Positions 9,828-17,429 of a stretch of DNA of 64,000 bases are shown here, one piece after another (the first letter of the stretch is position 1; each line of letters starts with the position of its first letter). The DNA is from Thiomicrorhabdus sp. (GTDB taxonomy: Bacteria; Pseudomonadota; Gammaproteobacteria; Thiomicrospirales; Thiomicrospiraceae). The notes under the pieces were generated by a model. That model saw only the letters and a program-made list of their open reading frames with translations, was not told the DNA's origin and made no database searches. The position numbers and the translations under genes are program-made. The stretch is from assembly GCF_963662555.1 (NCBI RefSeq), contig NZ_OY759719.1, forward strand, positions 1,942,985 to 2,006,984. Direction: 5' to 3'.

Positions 9828-10535
9828 ATGTATTTAGACGCTTTTCATGTTATTCAGAACAATTTAATTAAAATCACACCTGAACAAGGCAGCCGTTTTG
9901 CCAAAGAAATTTCAGATGACTTTAACCCTTTACACAATCCAGATTCTAAGCGTTTTTGTGTGCCTGGTGACTTATTATTTGCGTTAACGTTGGCTCGTCT
10001 TGGTTTATCGAAAAAGATGATATTCAATTACACAGGCATGGTCGGTAAAGGTGTTGAACTGAGCATTCCAGATACCAATGAACCCAGCTTCACCATTAAA
10101 GATGGTAACGATAAACCCTATTTAAATGTCACACGTGATGGTGAAATCAGTCAAGATATGACACTCATTGAAGCGTTTTCCAAAGCCTATGTGGCATTTT
10201 CTGGACGCAGTTTTCCGCATATTTTAGTGCCATTAATGCAGAAACATAATGTCATGATTAACCCACAGAGACCGATGGTTATCTATGAAAGCATGGCTTT
10301 TGAATTTGACAACTTTGATGTTAGTCACCCCGCACTTGAACTAAATAATAGCGAATTAGTTGTAGATGGAAAGCGTGGCACCGTTCGCTTAGAATTTGCC
10401 ATTATGGATCAAGATGTACAAGTGGGTAAAGGGTATAAAACCATGGTGATGAGCGGTTTACGTGAATACGACCAGCCACAGGTAGATACGTTAATTGAAT
10501 TATATGAATCATCAAAAACCCATTACGTTGCATAG
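9828..10535 (+). CDS. DUF3581 family protein
   Basis: This 235-residue soluble protein matches the gammaproteobacterial DUF3581 family: early FAKEISDDFNPLHN, then KRFCVPGDLLFALTLARLGLS, then YTGMVGKG. The DFNPLH...VPGDLL pattern recalls hot-dog fold hydratases of the MaoC type, so a thioester-binding or related activity is possible, but this is inference. There is no signal peptide. Start ATG 9828 has a purine-rich CCGAGAAACT just upstream. It is monocistronic, followed by a GC-rich hairpin at 10577-10604. Confidence 0.8.
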   Translation: MYLDAFHVIQNNLIKITPEQGSRFAKEISDDFNPLHNPDSKRFCVPGDLLFALTLARLGLSKKMIFNYTGMVGKGVELSIPDTNEPSFTIKDGNDKPYLNVTRDGEISQDMTLIEAFSKAYVAFSGRSFPHILVPLMQKHNVMINPQRPMVIYESMAFEFDNFDVSHPALELNNSELVVDGKRGTVRLEFAIMDQDVQVGKGYKTMVMSGLREYDQPQVDTLIELYESSKTHYVA

Positions 10536-10576
10536 TTTCATAGTTGTATAGTTGTATAACTAATACTTTAAGAGAT

Positions 10577-10604
10577 GTGGGGAGGCTATATAAACCTACC
10601 CCAC
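10577..10604 (+). terminator. Possible hairpin downstream of the DUF3581 gene
   Basis: GTGGGGAGG and CCT-A-CCCCAC form a stem around a short AT-rich loop. It is followed by A's rather than T's on the plus strand, so it is not a canonical intrinsic terminator. It may end the DUF3581 transcript or act on the opposite strand. Confidence 0.3.
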
Positions 10605-10729
10605 AAAAAACAGGCTCCTCTCTCCACGCCTTTTGTCCTGACCAGGCATTTCTACTTCCTCCTCGCTCCTTAAACCGATAAACCTAACTAAAACGCTTGC
10701 ATTTGCTCAGTATACTTGTAGAATTTCTG

Positions 10730-10949
10730 ATTTTCAGGTGCTTGAAACTTTTTTATAAAAAATAAAGTCTCGAGTTAAACGGGAAGATTGGTGCACCAGG
10801 CCTAACTTAGCAAAAGCTTTGTTTAACCTTGTAAATCCTACGCTGCCCCCGCAACGGTGATAGAGAAAACAGATTACTTTGCCATTGGAACTTTAGTTCT
10901 GAGAAGGCAATCTGAAATTGCTCTTAAGCCCGGATACCGGCCTGAAAAT
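10730..10949 (+). ncRNA. Cobalamin (B12) riboswitch
   Basis: The region carries the signatures of the AdoCbl riboswitch in order: P1 5' arm ATTTTCAGG (10730-10738), AACGGGAAGATTGGTGC around 10778-10795, the highly conserved GCTGCCCCCGCAACGGTGA around 10842-10860, AAGCCCGGATACCGGCC around 10926-10942, and the P1 3' arm CCTGAAAAT (10941-10949), which complements the 5' arm. It sits upstream of btuB on the same strand, the classical location. Binding of adenosylcobalamin would be expected to repress the btuB-cobQ-cobO-btuF unit. A fragment of the iterated palindrome (ACCAGGCCT at about 10795) lies in the variable part. Confidence 0.95.
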
Positions 10950-11166
10950 GGAGTGTATCGCCTTTATTTTGTTTTTATTTTTAAAGCGATATCTCAAAAC
11001 CGATTGCGGTGGGCAATACGGAGATAAGCCAAATACACCAATGTTTTTAACATTCACTAGAGTAATTTATCTTACCAGGCCTTTACACCCCCTTGCGGGG
11101 TGTGGTAACCATCATTTACCACGCCTGTCCGTTTGCCTTCGTTCATTTATGAATAGAAGGAAAATC
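10950..11166 (+). promoter_or_regulatory. Leader between the riboswitch and btuB (expression platform)
   Basis: This 217-base untranslated stretch contains two consecutive or mutually exclusive hairpins: ACACCCC (11085-11091) with GGGGTGT (11097-11103), and GTGGTAA (11102-11108) with TTACCAC (11116-11122). They share bases GT at 11102-11103, so they cannot both form fully. Neither has a T-run. Such competing stems near the start suggest control at translation or an antiterminator arrangement; that is inference. Confidence 0.4.
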
Positions 11167-12993
11167 ATGAAACTTTCAAAAATCTCTGCGGCTATTTTAG
11201 TTGCTTTTTCATCATCAGCCATAGCTGATGCCACATCTCTTAATAATATTGTTATTTCTGCAAATAACATGGCTCAAGACGTTAATTCAGTCACTAGCCA
11301 AATTTCAGTGATATCACGAGAAGAAATTGAACAAAAAAATTATCAAACTTTAGGCGAAGCCGTTAGAACGGTACCTGGTGTATCGGTTAAAAGCACTGGT
11401 GGTTTAGGTAAATCAAGTTCAATTTTTATTAGAGGATCCTCTTCCTCAGATCGCCAAGTATTAATTTTAATTGATGGCATAGAACAGACCGATCCAGCTG
11501 GCTATGGAGCAAACGTTGCCAATATGTTATTGAGTAATGTAGAACGTATAGAAATCTTAAAAGGCCCGCAGTCTGGTGTTTGGGGAGCAAATGCTTCAGC
11601 CGGTGTGATTAATATCATTACCACCAAAGGCCAAAAAATGGCCAATGTAAATGTTGAATTAGGCTCAAATAACACCAAAAAAATCTCTACTACTCTAGGA
11701 GCCAATAACAAGCAGTTTGATTTTGCTATTCATTTTGACCACATTGACACAGACGGGTTTACCGCAGTAAAACCCTATAAAGGGGATGAAAAAGATTACG
11801 AAAGTGATGGCTTTGAGCAAACTGACCTCTCTTTTAAGATGGGCTTAAACATCACTCCCGCTCATCGTATTGAAACAATGATTAAAACCCTAACCGCTGA
11901 TAATCAATATGACCCGTCAAGCAATCCTGATGGTGACACTGACAGCAACAGCAATGAGATTACCACCCGCCAACTGCAATATTTATATAAACAAGATCAA
12001 ATCAATGGCCGTCTATTTGTTAACCAACAAATCTTAAATAGTTCTTTTAGTAGCGGTTATCAAACTGAGGGATTAATTGAAAATCTTGGCGGGCAATTAG
12101 GTTATCAATATGGCAAAAAAAATGCCTTAAATATCTCAATTGAGAAAAAGCATTCTAGAGATGTATTAAGCAAAACCGAATATACCAATATGGGTTATGC
12201 CATCGCAAATAGCCATTATTTAACTCCTTCACTCGTTTTAAACGAGGCATTACGTTATGACGAATATGACAAATTTGATAACGCAACCACTGGTAAATTA
12301 GGCTTCAAAAACCAATTTACGGATCAAGTTTTTGTGGCCGCTAATTACGGCACTGGCTATAACGCCCCTTCTATATATCAAGTGACTAGAACAAGTAACC
12401 CTTCTGAACTTAAACCAGAATCGGTTGAAGGTTATGAATTTACTTTGGGAGCTTATGGTGCCGAAATTACCTATTTTAATAGCGTGACTAAAGACTTACT
12501 TGAAGGGCAAGGTTTTTGGCCGAATAACTATGTTATTAATGCCGATGGAAAAACAACCTCAGAAGGTTGGGAGCTAAGCTACCAGCAAGAGATTAACTCT
12601 ATTGATACGCATTTTACGATGAACGCAACTTGGCTAACAGCCAAAAACTCTGATGGAGAACTGAAGGCCTATATCCCTCAGCAACAAGCTAATGTAAGTC
12701 TTGATAACTACAGCATTAATAATCTACATCTTGGTTTAGAAACTCGTTATATAGGTAAAAATTATTCAGCTAACGATGAATTAGGTGCTCAAATTGGTGA
12801 GTATTTTGTGACTGATTTCAATGCGGATTACCAAGTGAATAAAAACTTAAATCTGTATGCCAAAGTAGTCAATCTTACCGATGAAGATTATGTAACCAGT
12901 GTAGCCGACTACCCTGCTACCAATATTACGCCTAATTATGTTTATGCTAATGGTGGCCGTCAATTCTTTATTGGTATACGTGGCAACCTATAA
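11167..12993 (+). CDS. btuB: TonB-dependent vitamin B12 outer-membrane receptor BtuB
   Basis: This outer-membrane beta-barrel transporter imports cobalamin with TonB energy. The start is ATG 11167, with GAAGG (11156-11160) upstream and a signal peptide (MKLSKISAAILVAFSSSAIA). The longer in-frame reading upstream crosses the riboswitch and should be disregarded. The mature protein has a TonB-box-like LNNIVISAN, a plug domain (SRIFIRG-type SSIFIRGSSSSDRQVLILIDG and VERIEILKGPQSGVWGANAS), and a barrel ending in the aromatic-poor strand GRQFFIGIRGNL. At about 608 residues it is a normal BtuB length. cobQ follows 20 bases later. Confidence 0.93.
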   Translation: MKLSKISAAILVAFSSSAIADATSLNNIVISANNMAQDVNSVTSQISVISREEIEQKNYQTLGEAVRTVPGVSVKSTGGLGKSSSIFIRGSSSSDRQVLILIDGIEQTDPAGYGANVANMLLSNVERIEILKGPQSGVWGANASAGVINIITTKGQKMANVNVELGSNNTKKISTTLGANNKQFDFAIHFDHIDTDGFTAVKPYKGDEKDYESDGFEQTDLSFKMGLNITPAHRIETMIKTLTADNQYDPSSNPDGDTDSNSNEITTRQLQYLYKQDQINGRLFVNQQILNSSFSSGYQTEGLIENLGGQLGYQYGKKNALNISIEKKHSRDVLSKTEYTNMGYAIANSHYLTPSLVLNEALRYDEYDKFDNATTGKLGFKNQFTDQVFVAANYGTGYNAPSIYQVTRTSNPSELKPESVEGYEFTLGAYGAEITYFNSVTKDLLEGQGFWPNNYVINADGKTTSEGWELSYQQEINSIDTHFTMNATWLTAKNSDGELKAYIPQQQANVSLDNYSINNLHLGLETRYIGKNYSANDELGAQIGEYFVTDFNADYQVNKNLNLYAKVVNLTDEDYVTSVADYPATNITPNYVYANGGRQFFIGIRGNL

Positions 12994-13013
12994 TGAATAA
13001 GACGTTATAAACC

Positions 13014-14588
13014 ATGAACACGAAAAATTCATCGCACTGCTTAAACTGCTTAATGATTCAAGGCTGCACATCGGATGCAGGTAAGAGTACTTTAGTTGCG
13101 GGATTATGTCGTGTTCTGGCAAGACGTAATTATTCAATTGCCCCATTTAAACCCCAAAATATGGCACTGAATAGTGCCGTTACCCCTTGCGGTGGAGAAA
13201 TTGGCCGCGCCCAAGCCTTACAAGCTCAAGCCGCTAAAGTTCCCCTCTCTATTCATATGAATCCTGTACTTTTAAAACCCAATACCGATACGGGTGCTCA
13301 AGTGATTTTGCAAGGGCACTCCATTGGTAATTTAGAAGCACTGGATTACCATGACTATAAACCCAAAGCCGCAAAAGCGGTTTTCGATTCCTTTCACATT
13401 CTGAGTAAACAGTACCAAACTATTTTAGTTGAAGGAGCTGGTAGCCCTGCTGAAGTCAATTTACGTAAAGGCGATATCGCCAATATGGGATTTGCTGAAG
13501 AAGTGGATTGCCCAGTTATTTTAATTGCTGATATTGATAAAGGTGGCGTATTTGCTCACATTATTGGCACATTGGCTTGTTTATCAGAATCTGAAAGAGA
13601 TCGAATAAAAGGTTTTGTCATTAACCGTTTTAGAGGTGATATTGCTTTACTTCAAGACGGTTTAGACTGGCTTGAGGCCAAAACCAATAAACCGATATTA
13701 GGTGTTCTACCCTATTTACACGGTTTGCAACTCGATGCTGAAGACGCTATTTCTGAAACCGTCTCTGAGTATAAAAAACCAAAACGCTTTAAAATCATTG
13801 CTCCTCTTTTGCCTCATATCAGCAACCATACCGATTTTGATGCTTTACGATTTCATCCAGACATTGATTTTGAATACATCCGTCACCAACAAGCTATTCC
13901 CCCTGCTGATTTAATTATTTTGCCTGGCAGTAAAAATGTTAGTTTTGACCTTAACTGGCTAATTGAACAAGGTTGGCAAACTCAAGTTTCAAAACATCTC
14001 AGATACGGTGGCAAACTGATTGGTATTTGCGGTGGCTTACAAATGTTAGGTAATTGGATATTTGATCCAAATGGCATTGAAAGCTCAAATTTAAAACAAC
14101 CAGGCCTGGGAATTTGTGATTATGAAACCACTTTACAACCTCAAAAAACCTTAAAGCAAGTTAATGGTGTACTGCACATTAACCATAAACAGGTTAAGGT
14201 TTCAGGCTACGAGATTCATTGCGGCGTAACGAGTTTTTCAGCTGATTATCTAGCCGATTATCCAACTGATTACCCAACTAATTGTGCAACTCATGATCCA
14301 GCCAGAGGTTCAAATATAAACCAGCCTGCCATTGAATTAGATAATCAACAAACGAATGGTATGATTTCTGCAGATAATCAAATATTTACCACCTATTTAC
14401 ACGGTATTTTTGACACGCCACAAGCATTAAACGAGATATTAACTTGGGCAGGCTTTGCAACGGAAATTCTGTTTGATAAAAATAACCATCAAGAACAACA
14501 AATTAACCGTCTGGCAGATATGCTTGAAGAAAATTTAAATCTACAAGCGGTTTTAACCATTATGCAATCAAACAACATTAACTCTTAA
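13014..14588 (+). CDS. cobQ: Cobyric acid synthase
   Basis: This glutamine- and ATP-dependent amidase (CobQ/CbiP) amidates four side chains of adenosylcobyrinic a,c-diamide in B12 synthesis. The 524-residue protein begins with a dethiobiotin-synthetase-like ATP domain (IQGCTSDAGKSTLVAGLCR) and ends with a type 1 glutamine amidotransferase domain holding the nucleophile Cys in IGICGGLQMLG and the late His in TTYLHGIFD. Between these, residues about 410-440 are an unusual insertion encoded by five degenerate 12-bp tandem units (14241-14300). A palindrome copy (14099-14110) lies just before it. No other corrin-ring genes are present here, so the locus may serve salvage of incomplete corrinoids. 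Confidence 0.95.
   Translation: MNTKNSSHCLNCLMIQGCTSDAGKSTLVAGLCRVLARRNYSIAPFKPQNMALNSAVTPCGGEIGRAQALQAQAAKVPLSIHMNPVLLKPNTDTGAQVILQGHSIGNLEALDYHDYKPKAAKAVFDSFHILSKQYQTILVEGAGSPAEVNLRKGDIANMGFAEEVDCPVILIADIDKGGVFAHIIGTLACLSESERDRIKGFVINRFRGDIALLQDGLDWLEAKTNKPILGVLPYLHGLQLDAEDAISETVSEYKKPKRFKIIAPLLPHISNHTDFDALRFHPDIDFEYIRHQQAIPPADLIILPGSKNVSFDLNWLIEQGWQTQVSKHLRYGGKLIGICGGLQMLGNWIFDPNGIESSNLKQPGLGICDYETTLQPQKTLKQVNGVLHINHKQVKVSGYEIHCGVTSFSADYLADYPTDYPTNCATHDPARGSNINQPAIELDNQQTNGMISADNQIFTTYLHGIFDTPQALNEILTWAGFATEILFDKNNHQEQQINRLADMLEENLNLQAVLTIMQSNNINS
14100..14109. repeat. Iterated palindrome core (in cobQ)
   Basis: CCAGGCCTGG with A before it and G after it; read as Pro-Gly-Leu in CobQ. Confidence 0.85.
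14241..14300 (+). repeat. 12-bp coding tandem repeat in cobQ
   Basis: Five degenerate 12-bp units in a row: GCTGATTATCTA, GCCGATTATCCA, ACTGATTACCCA, ACTAATTGTGCA, ACTCATGATCCA. They encode a four-residue repeat of the (A/T)DY(L/P) type. The period is a multiple of three, so expansion keeps the frame. Confidence 0.7.
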
Positions 14589-14607
14589 TTAATCACAGAG
14601 AACCAAT

Positions 14608-15219
14608 ATGAGTGAATCAGAAAACAAACAAGACCAATATCACAAGGTTCGCATGGAGCGAAAAAAAGCCCAAATTGATGCCTCTATTGCCCGAGCTTCT
14701 GATGAAAAAGGCATACTCGTTGTCATTACTGGCAATGGTAAAGGCAAATCAACTTCAGGCTTTGGTATGGTTGCCCGTGCTTTAGGTCACGGAATGAAAG
14801 TGGGTGTTTGCCAGTTTATTAAAAGCCGTACCGATACGGGTGAGGAAGCTTTTTTTAAACAACAACCTAATTGCGAATGGCATGTATTAGGTGACGGTTT
14901 TACTTGGGACACTCAAGATAGACAACAAGACATTATCACATCTGAAAAAGGCTGGGAAATCGCCACTAAAATGTTAACCGATCCAAGCTATGATTTAGTC
15001 GTCTTAGATGAACTCACTTATCTATTAAGTTATGAATATCTAGATAAAAACGTAGTACTCGATACCATTCAAAATCGTCCAGAGATGCAACATGTTGTGG
15101 TAACTGGTCGATCAGCGATTTCTGAATTACGCGATTTAGCCGATACGGTTTCAGATATTAAAGATGAAAAACACGCCTATACAAATGGTATTAGAGCTCA
15201 AAAAGGTGTGGATTTATAA
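14608..15219 (+). CDS. cobO: Cob(I)yrinic acid a,c-diamide adenosyltransferase
   Basis: This CobA/BtuR-type corrinoid adenosyltransferase transfers the 5'-deoxyadenosyl group of ATP to the cobalt of Co(I) corrinoids. The 203-residue protein has the P-loop GNGKGKST at 42-49 and the family segments VGVCQFIKSR, DLVVLDELTYLL and VVVTGRSAISELRDLADTVSD. It is soluble. It follows cobQ by 19 bases and precedes the btuF-like gene by under 50, so it is part of the riboswitch-controlled unit. In salvage it would make adenosylcobalamin, the ligand that feeds back on that riboswitch. Confidence 0.96.
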   Translation: MSESENKQDQYHKVRMERKKAQIDASIARASDEKGILVVITGNGKGKSTSGFGMVARALGHGMKVGVCQFIKSRTDTGEEAFFKQQPNCEWHVLGDGFTWDTQDRQQDIITSEKGWEIATKMLTDPSYDLVVLDELTYLLSYEYLDKNVVLDTIQNRPEMQHVVVTGRSAISELRDLADTVSDIKDEKHAYTNGIRAQKGVDL

Positions 15220-15267
15220 TGAGTTTTCAATCTTATTTATTTCAGCTCCTCAATATTGAGAAATGCG

Positions 15268-16158
15268 ATGCTTAATTGGGATAGGCTTATTACCGTGCGC
15301 TTGCTAGTTCTGCACTTACTGGGTTTATGTTTGATTTTTATAAATTCCCAGGCCTGGTCTGCCGATTCTATGCCAAAACACCGCATTATCTCTTTGGCAC
15401 CGCATATTACAGAGCTGGTTTATTCTGCTGGTGCAGGTCAGTATCTAGTTGGTGTGAGTGACTATTCAGACTACCCTAACCAAGTCAAACAGCTCCCTTC
15501 TGTGGGTAATTCTCACGCCATAAACATAGAAGCCATATTGGCGCTTAAACCCGATTTAATCATTGCATGGAAGTCATCTATTAGGCCACAAGATATTGCC
15601 AAATTAAGGTCACTCGGATTAGAGGTTTGGTTAACACAGATACAAACTTTGCAAGATATTCCAAATTTTATCAGTCAAATTGGTCAACAAGCAGGCACTG
15701 CTACATTTGCAAACCACCAAGCCCAAAGGTTAAGCTCAACCTTAAATCAATTAAAAGCTATTTATAGCCAAAAACAGCAAGTTTCTGCATTTTATGAGGT
15801 TTGGCAAAAACCCTTAATGACCGTTAATGGCAAACAGTTTATTAGTTTGGCGATGAATGTTTGTGGAGCAAAAAATGTCTTTGCAGACCTACCCATTTTA
15901 GCGCCAGAAATTAATGTTGAAAGCGTGATTCAACGCAACCCAGACGTATTTTTAATAGGTGGGCAAAAAGAGTTTCAAAATGGTTGGAAACAACAATGGC
16001 TAGAATATCCATTTTTGGATGCGGTTAAAAACCAACAAATTTATCTTTTGAATAATGATTTATACCAAAGACCAACTGCACGTTTTATTGAGAATTTGCC
16101 TGACTTATGTAGGCTAATTGACCAAGCAAGAGAAAAACCGACTCTCAATAAACCGTAA
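15268..16158 (+). CDS. btuF: BtuF-like cobalamin ABC-transporter substrate-binding protein
   Basis: This periplasmic binding protein of the helical-backbone (BtuF/FhuD) class captures B12 after BtuB. I chose ATG 15268, which has GAG eight bases upstream; an in-frame TTG at 15256 would add four residues. The signal peptide has a hydrophobic core LLVLHLLGLCLIFI and probable cleavage after SQAWSA. The mature part shows RIISLAPHITELVYSAGAG, VGVSDYSDYP, LKPDLIIAW and a C-terminal AVKNQQIYLLNNDLYQRPTARF. The palindrome core (15348-15357) encodes Gln-Ala-Trp inside the signal peptide. No btuC or btuD is adjacent, so the permease must be elsewhere. Confidence 0.88.
   Translation: MLNWDRLITVRLLVLHLLGLCLIFINSQAWSADSMPKHRIISLAPHITELVYSAGAGQYLVGVSDYSDYPNQVKQLPSVGNSHAINIEAILALKPDLIIAWKSSIRPQDIAKLRSLGLEVWLTQIQTLQDIPNFISQIGQQAGTATFANHQAQRLSSTLNQLKAIYSQKQQVSAFYEVWQKPLMTVNGKQFISLAMNVCGAKNVFADLPILAPEINVESVIQRNPDVFLIGGQKEFQNGWKQQWLEYPFLDAVKNQQIYLLNNDLYQRPTARFIENLPDLCRLIDQAREKPTLNKP
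15348..15357. repeat. Iterated palindrome core (in btuF-like gene)
   Basis: CCAGGCCTGG with C before and T after; read as Gln-Ala-Trp within the signal peptide, where substitution is tolerated. Confidence 0.85.
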
Positions 16159-16203
16159 CATAAGAACGAGAAAATGTTTGAAGAGAAGATACGTTTTTAA
16201 AAA

Positions 16204-16407
16204 TTAAGCGTTATTGGCAAAAATCAAAAAATAGAGCATATAACCACCATACATAACCACCATAACAATACTCATTAGCGTTATGGGTCTTAAGCCTTTT
16301 TGCTCAACCACTATGCCCTGCTGTTCTAATTTACGATTACGGATTTTTTGTTTAATTAACCAGTAAAAAAAATAAATTATGGCCATTAAGGTAAGGTATT
16401 TAAGCAT
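16204..16407 (-). CDS. Small membrane protein, function unknown
   Basis: This 67-residue protein has two predicted membrane helices (about residues 3-18 and 43-63) separated by a short basic linker rich in Lys, Arg and Gln. I do not recognise a family. It lies 12 bases downstream of kdsB on the same strand, at the end of the comEC-lpxK-Trm112-kdsB set, and may be translated from that transcript. Hydrophobic pattern and position support a real gene, but weakly. Confidence 0.5.
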   Translation of the reverse strand: MLKYLTLMAIIYFFYWLIKQKIRNRKLEQQGIVVEQKGLRPITLMSIVMVVMYGGYMLYFLIFANNA

Positions 16408-16419
16408 AGTAATCAGTGG

Positions 16420-17181
16420 TTAATTTGGAGTTAACAAGTTACGAACTTGCTTTAGGTCTTCTGCTGTATCCACACCAACACCGGCATCACACAACGCATC
16501 TAACACCAAAATATTCACGCCATGCCAAAGCACACGTAATTGCTCTAACTTTTCTACATGTTCAAGTTCACACTCTGGCCAAGCCACATACTGCTTAACA
16601 AAACCTGCACGGTAAGCGTACAAACCAATATGGCGTTTATACGCCCAATTAGTTGGCAAAGTTTTAACCTCTTGAGAAAAGGTATCACGAGACCAAGGTA
16701 ATGGTGCACGGCTAAAGTTAATGGCGTAGTTATTAACATCTCTAGAAACTTTTACAGCGTGCGGATCAAACACCGTTTCAACAGAATGAATTGGCTCGCA
16801 TAAAGTCGCCATTTGAATGTGTGAATGAGTTTCTAAACCTTCGGCAACTTGGTGAATTAATTCCGCAGGCAACATGGGCTCATCACCCTGAACGTTTACA
16901 ATAATTTCATCGTCGGCAATGCCAGAAAGTTCAATAACTTCAGCAATACGCTCTGTACCTGACTGGTGTTGGTCACCTGTCAAACAGACTTCGGCACCAA
17001 AAGCTTCACAGGCCTGCTTCACTTGCAAGGACTCTGTGGCAATAATAATACGTTCCGCCCCCGACTGTTTAGCTTGTAACCAAGTCCATTGAATCATCGG
17101 TTTACCGTGAATATCCATCAATGGTTTACCCGGTAAACGGCTTGATTCAAAACGTGCAGGAATAATAATGCAAAATGACAT
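16420..17181 (-). CDS. kdsB: 3-deoxy-manno-octulosonate cytidylyltransferase
   Basis: CMP-KDO synthetase activates KDO with CTP for transfer to lipid A. The 253-residue cytosolic enzyme has the nucleotide-binding N-terminus IPARFESSRLPGKPL, the VNVQGDEPMLPAELI segment, and the late HIGLYAYRAGFVKQY region and LEQLRVL helix. All are typical. It follows the Trm112-like gene by 21 bases, in the conserved order comEC, lpxK, Trm112-like, kdsB known from Pseudomonas and relatives, although exbB/exbD are missing here. Length is normal. Confidence 0.97.
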   Translation of the reverse strand: MSFCIIIPARFESSRLPGKPLMDIHGKPMIQWTWLQAKQSGAERIIIATESLQVKQACEAFGAEVCLTGDQHQSGTERIAEVIELSGIADDEIIVNVQGDEPMLPAELIHQVAEGLETHSHIQMATLCEPIHSVETVFDPHAVKVSRDVNNYAINFSRAPLPWSRDTFSQEVKTLPTNWAYKRHIGLYAYRAGFVKQYVAWPECELEHVEKLEQLRVLWHGVNILVLDALCDAGVGVDTAEDLKQVRNLLTPN

Positions 17182-17202
17182 ATAAAGAATCTACGTTAGC
17201 CG

Positions 17203-17403
17203 TTAGCTTTTTTGTTTACGAAAAGTTTCAGCTTCTTCAGAAGTTAGCTGACGTGCTTCATCTTCAAGTAAAATTGGAATACCATCTCTTACCGGAAATG
17301 CCAAATTGGCTGCGGTTGAAATCAACTCTTGGTTTGCCTTGTCAAAGATAAGTTTGGTTTTACTTACTGGGCAAACTAAAATTTCTAATAATTTAGGATC
17401 CAT
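17203..17403 (-). CDS. Trm112 family protein (YcaR-like)
   Basis: This 66-residue protein begins [18 protein letters not shown] and has [15 protein letters not shown], the consensus of the Trm112/YcaR family, which sits between lpxK and kdsB in many gammaproteobacteria. Trm112 proteins activate methyltransferases in eukaryotes; the bacterial role is unclear. Only one Cys is kept in the CP motif; the full zinc knuckle is absent, as is common in bacterial members. It is in an operon with lpxK upstream (26-base gap) and kdsB downstream. Confidence 0.92.
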   Translation of the reverse strand: MDPKLLEILVCPVSKTKLIFDKANQELISTAANLAFPVRDGIPILLEDEARQLTSEEAETFRKQKS

Positions 17404-17429
17404 TTTCTGCTCTTATATTGGTTAAGAAT

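Noticed and set aside
11070..11080. A further full palindrome copy (ACCAGGCCTT) in the btuB leader
   Set aside because: Only the left half is present; counted as a fragment, not as a copy.
10918..11166. An in-frame upstream extension of btuB
   Set aside because: It begins inside the B12 riboswitch and crosses its leader; the signal peptide and ribosome-binding site place the start at 11167.
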